Positions 51,084-60,719 of a stretch of 64,000 bases of DNA are shown here, in pieces; position 1 is the stretch's first letter; every line of letters starts with the position of its first letter. Location: positions 1-64,000 of the forward strand of contig CALUJO010000004.1 in the NCBI GenBank assembly GCA_944320965.1. Direction: 5' to 3'. A program made the position numbers and the translations under genes. Source of the stretch: an uncultured Bacteroidaceae bacterium. Its GTDB lineage: Bacteria > Bacteroidota > Bacteroidia > Bacteroidales > Bacteroidaceae. The notes beneath the pieces were generated by a model that saw only the letters and a program-made list of their open reading frames with translations, was not told where the DNA came from and searched no databases.

Positions 51084-52505
51084 ATGAAAAGATTTTTTGC
51101 TGCAAACATATTATTCTTCGTATTGTCTGTTCTTTGTGTATCAGCACAGAGTCTAAACGAGAGGATAGATTCACTGCTTGATTCCGAAGCGATGAGGAAG
51201 GCAACTACCGGTATTGTTGTATATGACTTGACAGACAGTGTCGAGCTTTATTCAAACGGAGCGGACAAACTTCTCCGTCCGGCTTCAATATTGAAACTGT
51301 TAACGTCAATAACTGCTGCCGATTACATAGGGGGTGATTCAGATTGTTTTGTAACCGGCGCATATATGACCGGGAATTTGAAGAACGGTACCATTACCGG
51401 AGATATTTACATTAAGGGAGGATTCGACCCTGAATTTATGGATAAGGATATGAATGCTCTTGTTGACGGAATTGTCGCTTCGGGAATTAAAAAGGTCAAA
51501 GGCTCTCTTATTGGAGATGTTTCAATGGCTGATACAACAGTATGGGGCGAAGGATGGTGCTGGGATGATGCACCTTCGTCATTTCAGCCTTACATGTCTG
51601 CACTGACGTATGAAAAGGGAAGGGTAAAGGTAAATGTTCCGCCCAAAGGTTCAGGAAAGAATATATCTGTATTCCCAGAATCAACTTTCTATACATTAAA
51701 GGATATGCGAAGTGTTGCACCTTATAACAATAAACGTCCTGGAGCTACACGTAACTGGATGGAGAATGACAACACTATTATTGTCCAGGGAAATGTCAAA
51801 TACACCTATACAAAGGAGTTGAGTATGTATCGCTCTCAGGACTTTTTTATGCATACATTGAAAGACCGACTTGCTGCGAATGGCATAGAATTCTCAACTT
51901 ATAGTTTCGGAGAACTTCCTTCCGATGCGGTTGAAATCTGTTCTGTTACCCATAAACTGCAGGATGCTTTGAAGGAGGCAATGAAGGAAAGCGACAATCT
52001 TTCTGCTGATGCCATACTGTTTCAATTGGGCAAGGAATATAATACAAAGTATGTTGACAGAGATGATTGCCTGAAGATTGTGAAAAGGAAAATGAGGGAA
52101 CTTGGTGTTAATCCTGCCGGATTCAAACTTGTTGACGGATGCGGTATTTCATTATACAATTATGTTTCGGCAAATCTGATGATGGAGTTCCTGAAATATT
52201 CGTATTATAACAAAGAGGTGAACAAATATATTTATCCTTATCTGCCTGTGTGTAGTCATGACGGAACTTTGAAACACCGTATGTACAGGACACCAGCACA
52301 GGGACGAGTTCATGCAAAGACTGGAACCGTAACAGGAGTTTCTTCACTTGCCGGATATGTAGAGTCTAAAAAAGGCAAAACCATAGCTTTTGTTATTATA
52401 AGTAATGGTATAGTACCGATTAGACGCGGACACCAGTTCCAGGATGAAGTTTGCAGTCTTCTTGCGGAATACCCTTTTGACGAAAGTTGTATAAACGGAA
52501 AGTAA
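51084..52505 (+). CDS. dacB: D-alanyl-D-alanine carboxypeptidase/endopeptidase (PBP4 class C)
   Basis: The ATG at 51084 gives 473 residues with a signal peptide (MKRFFAANILFFVLSVLCVSAQ). The penicillin-binding motifs are S68-I-L-K71 (PASILKLL), SDN in ESDNLSADAI and KTG in HAKTGTVTGVSSLAG. A long insert lies between the first two motifs, as in PBP4. It trims D-Ala from, or cuts crosslinks in, periplasmic peptidoglycan. It is a single gene with its own promoter and terminator. Confidence 0.95.
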   Translation: MKRFFAANILFFVLSVLCVSAQSLNERIDSLLDSEAMRKATTGIVVYDLTDSVELYSNGADKLLRPASILKLLTSITAADYIGGDSDCFVTGAYMTGNLKNGTITGDIYIKGGFDPEFMDKDMNALVDGIVASGIKKVKGSLIGDVSMADTTVWGEGWCWDDAPSSFQPYMSALTYEKGRVKVNVPPKGSGKNISVFPESTFYTLKDMRSVAPYNNKRPGATRNWMENDNTIIVQGNVKYTYTKELSMYRSQDFFMHTLKDRLAANGIEFSTYSFGELPSDAVEICSVTHKLQDALKEAMKESDNLSADAILFQLGKEYNTKYVDRDDCLKIVKRKMRELGVNPAGFKLVDGCGISLYNYVSANLMMEFLKYSYYNKEVNKYIYPYLPVCSHDGTLKHRMYRTPAQGRVHAKTGTVTGVSSLAGYVESKKGKTIAFVIISNGIVPIRRGHQFQDEVCSLLAEYPFDESCINGK

Positions 52506-52554
52506 TCTTAAATGACTGTTTTCTTGTTTTAATAGCAAACACGAAGATATTAAG

Positions 52555-52597
52555 AAAGGAATGTAACGTCTACATGTGTGTTACATTCCTTTTTTAT
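52555..52597 (+). terminator. dacB terminator
   Basis: AAAGGAATGTAAC (52555-52567) pairs with GTTACATTCCTTT (52580-52592), then more T. Confidence 0.92.
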
Positions 52598-52689
52598 TTC
52601 TTTTCTTCTCTGAAATATTAATATTGGTTAAATGTAATAGGCAAATAGTATGAAAATATTGCATATATGGAAAAATATCCATTGTTTTG

Positions 52690-52715
52690 TAGTGTACTAT
52701 TAAACTATTACACTA
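52690..52715. promoter_or_regulatory. Palindromic operator over the ABC operon start codon
   Basis: TAGTGTA (52690-52696) and TACACTA (52709-52715) are perfect inverted arms with a 12-nt centre that is partly symmetric (CTATTA/AACTAT). The last A is the first base of the ATG at 52715. YtrA-type GntR regulators bind sites of this form in front of the operon they belong to, and such a regulator is the third gene here. A -7-like TTGTTTTG (52682-52689) directly precedes it. Confidence 0.7.
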
Positions 52716-53548
52716 TGATAGATATAAGAAGCTTATCATTCGGTTACGGAAAAAAGAAAAAGATATTTTCCGATTTTAATCTTAATCTTGCCGGGGGCAT
52801 GGTTTGTGGCCTGCTTGGCAAGAACGGTGTAGGCAAGTCAACTTTGCTGCATCTTATGTCAGGACTACTTTTGCCTGACTCAGGTTCGGTTCTTTATAAA
52901 GGAATGTCCGTATCATATCGTTCCCCTGAAACTCTTTCGGATATGTTTCTTGTTCCTGAAGAATTTGTATTTCCAGCCATGAAACTTGAGCGTTATCTGA
53001 AGATAATGGCACCGTTTTATCCCAAATTCAGTTATGAGGATATGAACCGTTATCTTGAAATGTTTGAAGTTGAACACGACTGTGATCTTGCAAAGCTGTC
53101 AATGGGACAGAAAAAGAAAGTATTTCTTTCGTTTGCGCTTGCAACTAATGTTACGACTCTTCTGATGGATGAACCGACAAACGGTCTTGATATTCCGTCA
53201 AAGAGCCAGTTCCGTAAGGTATTGTCTATGTTCATGAATGAGGAACGTACCGTTATTATTTCAACACATCAGATTGCGGATGTGGAGAATTTGCTTGACT
53301 ATGTTATTGTTCTTGACAATAACCGTGTGCTGCTTAATGATGCATTATTTGAAGTCAGCCGTAAACTTTCGTTTGTTCATACTTCGTCCGCTCCGGAAAA
53401 TTCCTATTATGTGCAACCTTCGGTTAATGGAGTTGTGGCAGTTGTTCCTGCTGAGGACGGAAATGAAACGGATGTAAATCTTGAATTGTTGTTTAACAGT
53501 ATAATATCAGTTCCGGCAGTTGCGGAACTTTTCAGAAAGGAGGCATAA
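52715..53548 (+). CDS. ABC transporter ATP-binding protein
   Basis: The ATG at 52715 (MIDIRSLSFGYGKKKK) is the standard start for this family and gives 277 residues; an ATG at 52667 is in frame but would put the operator inside the gene. Walker A is GKNGVGKST (35-43), the signature is LSMGQKKK and Walker B is TTLLMDEPTNGLD, followed by the H-loop IISTHQ. It powers the membrane partner encoded next. YtrB/BcrA-like exporters controlled by GntR regulators often respond to cell-wall antibiotics or peptides; the substrate here is unknown. Confidence 0.92.
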   Translation: MIDIRSLSFGYGKKKKIFSDFNLNLAGGMVCGLLGKNGVGKSTLLHLMSGLLLPDSGSVLYKGMSVSYRSPETLSDMFLVPEEFVFPAMKLERYLKIMAPFYPKFSYEDMNRYLEMFEVEHDCDLAKLSMGQKKKVFLSFALATNVTTLLMDEPTNGLDIPSKSQFRKVLSMFMNEERTVIISTHQIADVENLLDYVIVLDNNRVLLNDALFEVSRKLSFVHTSSAPENSYYVQPSVNGVVAVVPAEDGNETDVNLELLFNSIISVPAVAELFRKEA

Positions 53549-53549
53549 T

Positions 53550-54371
53550 ATGATTAAGAGCTTGTCATTTGTACGCATGTGGAATGTAATAAAAAGAGAA
53601 CTGTTTCTTGGTCAATTATTAAATCCGGTCAAACTGCTTGGATTGGGCGTTTTGGTTGGAGTAATTTCCATATTGCTTAGTGTAGGGGTTTATTCTGATG
53701 GAGATATTGCTGAAATAAATAATTCCTCTATCAGGCATGGGATAAATATATTTTATAATATGGCTATGTTTTTTGGAATGTGTGGTATGATTGGCAATAT
53801 CAATAACCGATATTCAAATAAAGGGGAAATGATAGGCTGGCTGACATTGCCTGCAACAAACCTTGAAAAATATCTGTCAAAACTTATTACGGCATTTATT
53901 TTCATTCCAGTTTATCTGTATATAATGTTATGGATATCCGAAATTATCAGAGTTCTGTATTTCAATATCTTTTATAGTGAATATACAACAGAGTTTATAT
54001 ATCCATTAACTTCGTTTATAGATTTTGGAGCCGATTACAGGACAAGATTCCCGTTTATGATTATAGTTGTTTCATATTTTTTCTTTGCTTCATTCATTTT
54101 CAGAAAAAATACTCTTTTCAAGGTTCTTCTGTCCGGGTTTGTCCTTGCAGTATTGAGTGTAATAACAGTTTCCGGAATGTTTGTTGCCAGACTGAAATCG
54201 TTGATTGGAGATTGGGCTAGGGGAGAACTTTATGATAATGTTTATATAGAATCAATAAGTTCCAATTCAACAATTGTGCTGTTACAGATGTTTGCTTGGC
54301 TATGCATATTGTTTTTGTTGGTATGGCCATATTTCAGAATGAAGGAGACAGAACTGATACAAAGATTTTAG
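53550..54371 (+). CDS. ABC transporter membrane protein
   Basis: The ATG at 53550 (MIKSLSFVRMWNVIKREL) gives 273 residues. About six hydrophobic helices are seen (for example LLGLGVLVGVISILLSVG, FNMAMFFGMCGMIG-like, FIFIPVYLYIMLWI, MIIVVSYFFFASFIF, LLSGFVLAVLSVITVSG, FAWLCILFLLVWPYF). It starts 2 nt after the ATPase stop codon. An uncommonly good ribosome-binding sequence, GAAAGGAGG, lies at 53535-53543, though it is also part of the ATPase coding end. No family name beyond ABC-2-like permease can be given. Confidence 0.85.
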   Translation: MIKSLSFVRMWNVIKRELFLGQLLNPVKLLGLGVLVGVISILLSVGVYSDGDIAEINNSSIRHGINIFYNMAMFFGMCGMIGNINNRYSNKGEMIGWLTLPATNLEKYLSKLITAFIFIPVYLYIMLWISEIIRVLYFNIFYSEYTTEFIYPLTSFIDFGADYRTRFPFMIIVVSYFFFASFIFRKNTLFKVLLSGFVLAVLSVITVSGMFVARLKSLIGDWARGELYDNVYIESISSNSTIVLLQMFAWLCILFLLVWPYFRMKETELIQRF

Positions 54372-54374
54372 ATT

Positions 54375-54737
54375 ATGAATTTTAATGATAATAAAGCAAT
54401 ATACATTCAGATTGCCGACCGTATCTGTGAGGGGATTCTGACCGGAGCATATAAAGAGGAAGAACGTATTCCGTCCGTCCGGGAATATGCTGTCAAGGTG
54501 GAAGTCAATGTAAATACGGTGATGCGTTCATACGATCAGCTCCAAAGTGACGGGATAATATATAACTGTCGCGGACTGGGATACTTTGTAGCACCTGGAG
54601 CATCGGAACGTATCATAAGTCTGAAAAAGGAAAAATTTATAAAGGAAGAGCTTCCGTATTTTTTCCGTCAGGCATCCATGATTGGAATGAAGCCTGAGGA
54701 ATTGTCGGAGATGTACAACAAATATTTAAGTAAATAG
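54375..54737 (+). CDS. GntR-family regulator, YtrA subfamily
   Basis: This 120-residue regulator has a winged helix-turn-helix at about residues 10-75 (IYIQIADRICEGILTGAYKEEERIPSVREYAVKVEVNVNTVMRSYDQLQSDGII) and only a short helical tail, the size of YtrA-type GntR proteins with no effector-binding domain. It starts 4 nt after the ABC permease gene. It probably represses its own operon from the palindrome at 52690-52715; the inducer is unknown. Confidence 0.93.
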   Translation: MNFNDNKAIYIQIADRICEGILTGAYKEEERIPSVREYAVKVEVNVNTVMRSYDQLQSDGIIYNCRGLGYFVAPGASERIISLKKEKFIKEELPYFFRQASMIGMKPEELSEMYNKYLSK

Positions 54738-54741
54738 AATT

Positions 54742-54951
54742 ATGAAAAAATCAACAATAGCATTGATTGCAGCATTTATTATATTCTTTGTTTTTCAGAT
54801 AGTTATTGTTTGGCATTTTACCGGTAAGATAGCCGATGGCATGCGTTTCTCTGTTGAAAAGCAGAAGAATATAGTGGATACTGTTAATATTCAACATGAA
54901 AGTAATGACAGTATAGCAAGCAGTGATTCTATATTGTTCGAAAAAAAATAG
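54742..54951 (+). CDS. Small membrane protein in the ABC-GntR operon
   Basis: This 69-residue protein has one transmembrane helix near the N-terminus (about residues 5-27, TIALIAAFIIFFVFQIVIVWHF) and a charged, serine-rich tail. It starts 5 nt after the GntR stop codon and sits between the regulator and the large outer-membrane protein, so it is probably translated. No family is recognised. It could be a subunit or regulator of the ABC transporter. Confidence 0.7.
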   Translation: MKKSTIALIAAFIIFFVFQIVIVWHFTGKIADGMRFSVEKQKNIVDTVNIQHESNDSIASSDSILFEKK

Positions 54952-54981
54952 TATGTTTGAAATATAATTTGGATTGATACT

Positions 54982-57498
54982 ATGAGAAAGTTTTTGCCTG
55001 TGTTTCTGATTTTGATGATACTTGGCGGTATTGTCAATGCTTTTGCCGGTGAGCCGGATGCAAAATATAAGGTTGTCGGTATTGTTGCCGATTCTTTGTC
55101 AATGGAACCTGAACCTTATGCAACGATACGTATTTACAGGTCCGGTGACAGCAGCAATGCTGTTGCAATGCTAATCTCGGATGATTCCGGGCACTTCTCC
55201 GCTAAGGTTCCTGCTTTAGGTGATTATACAATATTAATAACCTCAGTAGGTAAAAGCACAATAAACAAACCGTTTACCGTAACATCTTCCGTTACCGACC
55301 TTGGTACCCTGCTTATGTCCGAAGATGTAAATGCTTTGGGTGAAGTATCGGTCGTTGCCAAAAAGCCGCTGGTAAAGGTTGATATGGACAAGATTGCCTA
55401 TGATGTAGCAGAAGACCCTGAGTCAGAATCCAAAACTGTATTGGATATGTTGCGTAAGGTGCCCATGGTGTCTGTAGATGGGGAAGGAAACATTTCGCTT
55501 GTTGGCAAGAGCAGTTTCAAGATTTATCTGAACGGCAAACCCAGCAATATGATAACCAACAACCCGAAGGAAGTGCTGAGAGGTATGCCGGCAACGTCGG
55601 TAAAGAATATTGAAGTCATAACAAATCCAGGAGTAAAGTATGATGCCGAAGGTGTAGGAGGTATTATAAATATTGTAACTACCGGTGGAGGCAGTATTGA
55701 GGGATATAGTCTTGATATGTCGGCTTCCTACATGAAGAACAACGGTTACAGCGGTTCTTTGTATGGAACTACTAAAATAGGAAAGTTTTCTGTTTCTGGA
55801 AATTACGGATATACACAGTATAACAATAATCCCATGAGTACGTATGCTGATTTTGAATATTTCAATAATCTGGATATTTCGAGGATAAATACTGTTTATG
55901 ACAATGTGATTTATAACTCAGGAATGCATAATTTCTCAATAGATACAAGTTATGAACTTGATTCGCTTAATCTGTTTTCAATGTCAGGCTCTATGTTCAG
56001 GGTTAACCCTCATAACAGTTATTCTGGTTTTAATGAGACATATAATAAGAATAATGTGCTTGACAGCAAGTATGACATAGATGTTAATGGAGAATATATG
56101 TATGGTGGCGGAAATTTTTCTTTCGATTACCAGCACATGTCTCCCAAAAGAGCAGGGGAAATGTTTGTCTTTTCTTATAGGATGGACCGTAATCCTACGA
56201 TGACTGAGCAATTTACAAACATATTTAATGGAGTAAATTATCCGAATTACGAGCAGCACCTGAAGAGCCACGGCAAATCGCTTGAAAATACTTTCCAGGC
56301 AGATTATACTTTCCCGTTTAAAAAGATTCATACCTTGAACTTTGGTGCCAAGTACATTTACAGAATAAATGACAGCAGGAATGAGGAGTTCAGACGCAAT
56401 TCTTCAAATGAAAAATGGGAGGCCGTTGACCGTACCGGAGCGGGTGACAATATACACCGCCAGCATGTATTTGGGGCATATACGGAATATAACTTGCGTT
56501 ACAAGAAATTTGGTCTGAAAGGAGGGTTGAGATATGAATTTACATCACAGAATGTGAAGTTTGACAATTATAATGAACCGCCGGTAAATGCCACTTTCTC
56601 TGATGTTGTTCCTTCTCTTTTGCTTTCATATACGTTGGGCGAGAGCCAGAATCTGACATTAGGATACAATATGAGAATAAACCGTCCGGGAATATATTAC
56701 CTTAATCCTTTCCGTGATTCCAGTCAGTCGCCTTATGTACTGCAATACGGTAATCCGGATCTTGAGACAGAACGTTACAATTCGTTGACATTCGGCTATG
56801 GAATGTTTACACCTAACTTTTCTGTGAGTCTGAACTTTGATTACAGTATGACAAACAATGCCATATCATCAGTAAGCTTTGTGAAGGATAACAAGATAAA
56901 TTATACTTATGCAAACATAGGCAGAAACCATACACCGACGCTTAATCTGTATACAAACTGGAATCCTTCGGGCAGTACAAGACTTACTTTGAGTGGTACG
57001 ACAGGTTACCAGTCTATAAAGACAGTAGGCAATTTGCGTGATTTTGGAGTTGATATAAAGGAAAGGTCAAACAACGGAATTTTCTATAATGTATATTGTG
57101 GCGTTCAGCAGAATCTTCCGTGGAAACTTAATCTCAATGTTTACGGAGGCGGAGGTTGCGGTGGTATAGACCTTTACATTGTCGAGCAATTCAAATATTA
57201 TTTTTACGGTATCCAGCTGCAGCGTTCCTTCCTGAAGGATGACAAACTTTCTGTAAGTCTTAGCGCCAATAGTTTTGCACCAAAATATTTTGACTTTAAG
57301 ACAATAACCCAAACAGACGATTACAGACGGTGCAGGACTCAAAGAACAGAACAGTTCAATTACTCTTTGTCCATATCATATAAGATAGGTAATTTCAGGT
57401 CATCTGTTAAGAAAGCTGCCAAAACAATAAGAAATACGGATGTGGTTGGCGGTAGCAGCGGTGCAAATGGAGGTATGTCATCTTCGGGTAAGAAATAG
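54982..57498 (+). CDS. Outer-membrane beta-barrel receptor with carboxypeptidase-like domain
   Basis: This 838-residue protein has a signal peptide (to about residue 22, VNAFAG) and a carboxypeptidase regulatory-like domain (about 28-112, YKVVGIVADSLSMEPEPYATIRIYR). A TonB-type plug follows (TVLDMLRKVPMVSVDGEGNISLVGK, IEVITNPGVKYDAEGVGGIINIVTT), then a large barrel of the OMP_b-brl_3 type. The C-terminus is a Gly/Ser-rich tail (NGGMSSSGKK) rather than the usual aromatic end. It is 30 nt after the small membrane gene and probably in the GntR-controlled operon. It could import or export the same compound as the ABC transporter; this is inference. Confidence 0.88.
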   Translation: MRKFLPVFLILMILGGIVNAFAGEPDAKYKVVGIVADSLSMEPEPYATIRIYRSGDSSNAVAMLISDDSGHFSAKVPALGDYTILITSVGKSTINKPFTVTSSVTDLGTLLMSEDVNALGEVSVVAKKPLVKVDMDKIAYDVAEDPESESKTVLDMLRKVPMVSVDGEGNISLVGKSSFKIYLNGKPSNMITNNPKEVLRGMPATSVKNIEVITNPGVKYDAEGVGGIINIVTTGGGSIEGYSLDMSASYMKNNGYSGSLYGTTKIGKFSVSGNYGYTQYNNNPMSTYADFEYFNNLDISRINTVYDNVIYNSGMHNFSIDTSYELDSLNLFSMSGSMFRVNPHNSYSGFNETYNKNNVLDSKYDIDVNGEYMYGGGNFSFDYQHMSPKRAGEMFVFSYRMDRNPTMTEQFTNIFNGVNYPNYEQHLKSHGKSLENTFQADYTFPFKKIHTLNFGAKYIYRINDSRNEEFRRNSSNEKWEAVDRTGAGDNIHRQHVFGAYTEYNLRYKKFGLKGGLRYEFTSQNVKFDNYNEPPVNATFSDVVPSLLLSYTLGESQNLTLGYNMRINRPGIYYLNPFRDSSQSPYVLQYGNPDLETERYNSLTFGYGMFTPNFSVSLNFDYSMTNNAISSVSFVKDNKINYTYANIGRNHTPTLNLYTNWNPSGSTRLTLSGTTGYQSIKTVGNLRDFGVDIKERSNNGIFYNVYCGVQQNLPWKLNLNVYGGGGCGGIDLYIVEQFKYYFYGIQLQRSFLKDDKLSVSLSANSFAPKYFDFKTITQTDDYRRCRTQRTEQFNYSLSISYKIGNFRSSVKKAAKTIRNTDVVGGSSGANGGMSSSGKK

Positions 57499-57516
57499 AA
57501 TAATAAATGTAAACAG

Positions 57517-57547
57517 AATCCGGGCTGTTATAGTCCGGATTTTTTTA
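57517..57547 (+). terminator. Terminator of the ABC-GntR-receptor operon
   Basis: AATCCGG (57517-57523) pairs with CCGGATT (57535-57541), followed by more T. Confidence 0.85.
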
Positions 57548-57552
57548 TAATT

Positions 57553-57633
57553 AAAGACTGTGGTTTTGAAACTGAAGACTTTGGTTTTAAGAATGGAGCC
57601 TTCGGTTATATGAACTAAAGTTGCGGTTTGAGA
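57553..57633. repeat. 21-nt periodic array 4 (three full units and one partial)
   Basis: A short first unit (57553-57569) is followed by units starting at 57570, 57592 and 57613 (22, 21 and 21 nt). The pattern AACTGAAGACTTTGGTTTT and related forms matches arrays 1-3. It lies directly after the receptor terminator and before the phoH promoter. Confidence 0.75.
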
Positions 57634-57720
57634 TATTGTTTGTGCTTTTGTATCTAACATACGGTTATCGTATAAATTAAATAAATTGCAAATAGTTTAC
57701 GTTTATTGGATTGGTTTGAT

Positions 57721-57728
57721 TAATTTTG
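57721..57728 (+). promoter_or_regulatory. -7 box for phoH
   Basis: TAATTTTG matches TAnnTTTG, 35 nt before the ATG. Confidence 0.5.
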
Positions 57729-57763
57729 TAACCGAATTATAGAAGAAAGGATACAATATATTT

Positions 57764-58762
57764 ATGATAGAAAAGACAATCATTCTGGATGAGATTGACC
57801 CAGTGGTTTTTTATGGTGCCAACAACAGCAATATGCAAGTGCTGAAAGGTCTTTATCCGAAGTTGAGAATTGTTGCAAGAGGCAGTATTATTAAAGTTTT
57901 GGGAGACGAAGAAGAGATTTGCGGCTTTGAGGAAAACGTTCTTGCAATGCAGAAATATTGTATCACTTACAATACACTGAATGAGGAGACAATAATTGAT
58001 ATAGTAAAAGGCAACACTCCAGGCAAAGGTGACGCTAATTCCAATGCCGTTGTTTATAGCATTACCGGAAAACCGATTATCGCACGAAGCGAAAATCAGG
58101 AGAAGCTGGTAAAGCTATTTGAAAAGAATGACATGCTTTTTGCTATCGGCCCTGCCGGTTCCGGTAAGACATATCTGTCAATCGCTCTTGCTGTGCGAGC
58201 ATTGAAGAACAAGGAGATAAAGAGAATAATCCTTAGCCGTCCTGCTGTTGAGGCAGGCGAGAAGCTTGGATTCCTTCCGGGTGACATGAAGGATAAGATA
58301 GACCCTTATCTGCAGCCACTTTATGACGCCTTGCAGGATATGATTCCGGCAGCAAAGCTGAAGGAGTACATGGAAATGAATGTAATACAGATTGCTCCGT
58401 TGGCATTTATGCGAGGAAGAACCTTGAATGACGCAGTTATCATACTTGATGAGGCTCAGAATACCACACGCGAACAGATTAAGATGTTCCTTACACGTAT
58501 GGGAATGAATGCCAAGATGATTATAACTGGCGATATGACACAGATTGACTTGCCGTCGTCACAGAAATCCGGTCTTCTTCATGCTTTAGGAATATTGAAA
58601 GGTGTTCCCGGAATAGGTTTTGTTGAACTTGACAGAAAAGATATTGTACGTCATAAGTTGGTTCAGCGTATAGTTGATGCTTATGAGAAGTATGAAAAGG
58701 ACGAAAAAGAGGAAAACAAGGCATCAAGAAAAAGAAAAAAGGAAGCTGAAGAACAGCAATGA
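57764..58762 (+). CDS. phoH: PhoH-family ATPase
   Basis: This 332-residue cytosolic P-loop protein is related to helicases. The N-terminal part (1-100) is the KH-like region of the PhoH-L family. Walker A is GPAGSGKT (129-136), then RPAVEAGEKLGFLPGDMKDKIDPYLQP, Walker B VIILDEAQN and the sensor GDMTQIDLP. The C-terminal tail is highly charged (KDEKEENKASRKRKKEAEEQQ). PhoH proteins are linked to RNA metabolism, often with YbeY, but no ybeY is present here. Confidence 0.95.
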   Translation: MIEKTIILDEIDPVVFYGANNSNMQVLKGLYPKLRIVARGSIIKVLGDEEEICGFEENVLAMQKYCITYNTLNEETIIDIVKGNTPGKGDANSNAVVYSITGKPIIARSENQEKLVKLFEKNDMLFAIGPAGSGKTYLSIALAVRALKNKEIKRIILSRPAVEAGEKLGFLPGDMKDKIDPYLQPLYDALQDMIPAAKLKEYMEMNVIQIAPLAFMRGRTLNDAVIILDEAQNTTREQIKMFLTRMGMNAKMIITGDMTQIDLPSSQKSGLLHALGILKGVPGIGFVELDRKDIVRHKLVQRIVDAYEKYEKDEKEENKASRKRKKEAEEQQ

Positions 58763-58865
58763 ACTTTTTAATGGGATGGACATTAATTTGTGCCCCATGT
58801 GATTATTTCGTGTTTTTCAGTTTATTATATAAATAAAGACACATAACCCAATAAAATAAAAAGAT

Positions 58866-59813
58866 ATGAGCAAGGCTTTAGTTAAAACAGATTTTAATTT
58901 TCCAGGACAGAAAAGTGTTTATCATGGAAAAGTTCGTGATGTATATAACATCAATGATGATTTGCTTGTAATGGTTGCATCTGACCGTATTTCTGCATTT
59001 GACGTTGTTCTTCCAAAGGGAATACCTTTCAAAGGTCAGGTTCTTAACCAGATTGCTGCAAAATTCCTTGATGCAACATCTGATATCGTTCCAAACTGGA
59101 AGATTGCTACTCCGGATCCAATGGTTACAGTTGGTGTTAAGTGCGAAGGTTTCAAGGTGGAAATGATTATCCGTGGTTATCTGACAGGTAGCGCTTGGCG
59201 TGAATACAAGGCTGGTGCCCGCTCTCTTTGTGGCGTTGCTCTTCCTGAAGGTATGCGGGAAAACCAGAAATTTGAAACTCCTATTATCACTCCAACAACA
59301 AAGGCTGATGCAGGACATGACGAAAATATTTCGAAGGAAGAAATCATAGCTCAGGGACTTATGTCACGCGAAGACTATGAAACAATCGAACGTTATACTC
59401 AGGCATTGTTCAAGCGCGGTTCTGAAATAGCAGCTTCAAAGGGACTTATCCTTGTTGATACAAAATATGAATTCGGTAAGAAAGACGGTAAGATTTATCT
59501 GATTGATGAAATCCATACTCCGGACTCTTCACGTTATTTCTATGCTGAAGGCTTTGAAGAAAGATTTGAAAAGGGCGAACCTCAGAAACAGCTTTCAAAG
59601 GAATTTGTACGTCAGTGGCTTATTGACCACAACTTTATGGGCAAGGAAGGACAGCAGGTTCCTGAAATGACTGACGAATATGTTGAAAGCGTATCTGAAC
59701 GTTATATCGAACTTTATGAACATATCGTAGGTGAAAAGTTTGTAAAGAATGAATCAGAAGATATTGCTGCACGTATTGAAAAGAACGTAAACGAATTCTT
59801 GAAGAACAGATAA
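58866..59813 (+). CDS. purC: SAICAR synthase (purine biosynthesis)
   Basis: This 315-residue enzyme joins aspartate to CAIR with ATP, giving SAICAR in de novo purine synthesis. Family signatures are [29 protein letters not shown], the substrate-binding [17 protein letters not shown], and LVDTKYEFG with [14 protein letters not shown]. It is the long form usual in Bacteroidetes. The 103-bp upstream gap shows no clear TAnnTTTG box. A terminator follows. Confidence 0.97.
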   Translation: MSKALVKTDFNFPGQKSVYHGKVRDVYNINDDLLVMVASDRISAFDVVLPKGIPFKGQVLNQIAAKFLDATSDIVPNWKIATPDPMVTVGVKCEGFKVEMIIRGYLTGSAWREYKAGARSLCGVALPEGMRENQKFETPIITPTTKADAGHDENISKEEIIAQGLMSREDYETIERYTQALFKRGSEIAASKGLILVDTKYEFGKKDGKIYLIDEIHTPDSSRYFYAEGFEERFEKGEPQKQLSKEFVRQWLIDHNFMGKEGQQVPEMTDEYVESVSERYIELYEHIVGEKFVKNESEDIAARIEKNVNEFLKNR

Positions 59814-59836
59814 TTATTATCTTATAATATAAATTG

Positions 59837-59869
59837 ATGGCGGTACAGTTATCTGTATCGCCATTTTTA
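59837..59869 (+). terminator. purC terminator
   Basis: ATGGCGGTACAG (59837-59848) pairs with CTGTATCGCCAT (59853-59864), one G-U pair, tetraloop TTAT, then T-rich. Confidence 0.9.
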
Positions 59870-59944
59870 TTTGTGCTTATCTGATACTATTTATGGCTTT
59901 TGTAAATATTGCACTATAATTTTTCGCTGTCAGCAATAATATTG

Positions 59945-59952
59945 TATTTTTG
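59945..59952 (+). promoter_or_regulatory. -7 box for the ubiE-aroE run
   Basis: TATTTTTG matches TAnnTTTG, 23 nt before the ATG at 59976. Confidence 0.5.
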
Positions 59953-59975
59953 TGTAAAGAATATAATGTAGAAAG

Positions 59976-60713
59976 ATGAATTACCCTCAGGAAGAAATAA
60001 AACCTTATGAAGACAGGCGCAATAAGGCGAGCCAGGTTGAAGAGATGTTTGACAATATTGCTCCGGCATATGACAAGTTGAATCATACAATGTCATTCGG
60101 CATAGACCGTGCATGGCGCAGGCGTGCAATCAACTATATTGCAAAGTTTGCTCCGGCTACTATTCTTGACATTGCGACGGGAACCGGAGATTTTGCCATA
60201 CAGGCATATAAAAGAATACTTCCTGAAAAGGTTATTGCAACAGATATTTCCGAAGGAATGATGAATGTAGGCAGGGAGAAAGTCAGAAACCTTGGACTTG
60301 ACGGCAAGATTGTTTTTTCAAGGGAGGATTCAACCAGGCTTTCATTTGCCGATAACAGTTTTGATGCCATAACGGTAGCTTTCGGAGTACGCAATTTTGA
60401 AGATCTTGATAAGGGGCTGCATGAAATGTTACGTGTCTTGAGACCCGGAGGACATCTTGTGATTCTGGAACTGAGCGTACCGGAACATTTTCCGTTCCGT
60501 CAGATTTACAGATTCCATTCATCAGTAATCATTCCGTGGCTCGGACGCAGAATGTCCGATGACGGCAGGGCTTATCAGTATCTTCCTGATTCTATAAAGG
60601 CATTCCCTCAGGGAAGGGTTATGAAAGGAATAATGGAAAAGGCCGGTTTCAAGGATGTATGCTACAGGCATCTTACCTTTGGAACATGCACAATGTACAC
60701 AGCAACAAAATAA
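59976..60713 (+). CDS. ubiE: Demethylmenaquinone (ubiquinone/menaquinone) C-methyltransferase
   Basis: This 245-residue SAM-dependent enzyme makes the last C-methylation of menaquinone, the respiratory quinone of Bacteroides. Family signatures are [26 protein letters not shown], the SAM loop [14 protein letters not shown], and [26 protein letters not shown]. The gene could equally be called menG; ubiquinone is not expected in this group. aroE starts 6 nt downstream. Confidence 0.95.
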   Translation: MNYPQEEIKPYEDRRNKASQVEEMFDNIAPAYDKLNHTMSFGIDRAWRRRAINYIAKFAPATILDIATGTGDFAIQAYKRILPEKVIATDISEGMMNVGREKVRNLGLDGKIVFSREDSTRLSFADNSFDAITVAFGVRNFEDLDKGLHEMLRVLRPGGHLVILELSVPEHFPFRQIYRFHSSVIIPWLGRRMSDDGRAYQYLPDSIKAFPQGRVMKGIMEKAGFKDVCYRHLTFGTCTMYTATK

Positions 60714-60719
60714 CAGCCT

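Noticed and set aside
52667-52714. Earlier ATG for the ABC ATPase
   Set aside because: It adds 16 residues not typical of the family and places the palindromic operator inside the coding region; the ATG at 52715 gives the standard N-terminus.
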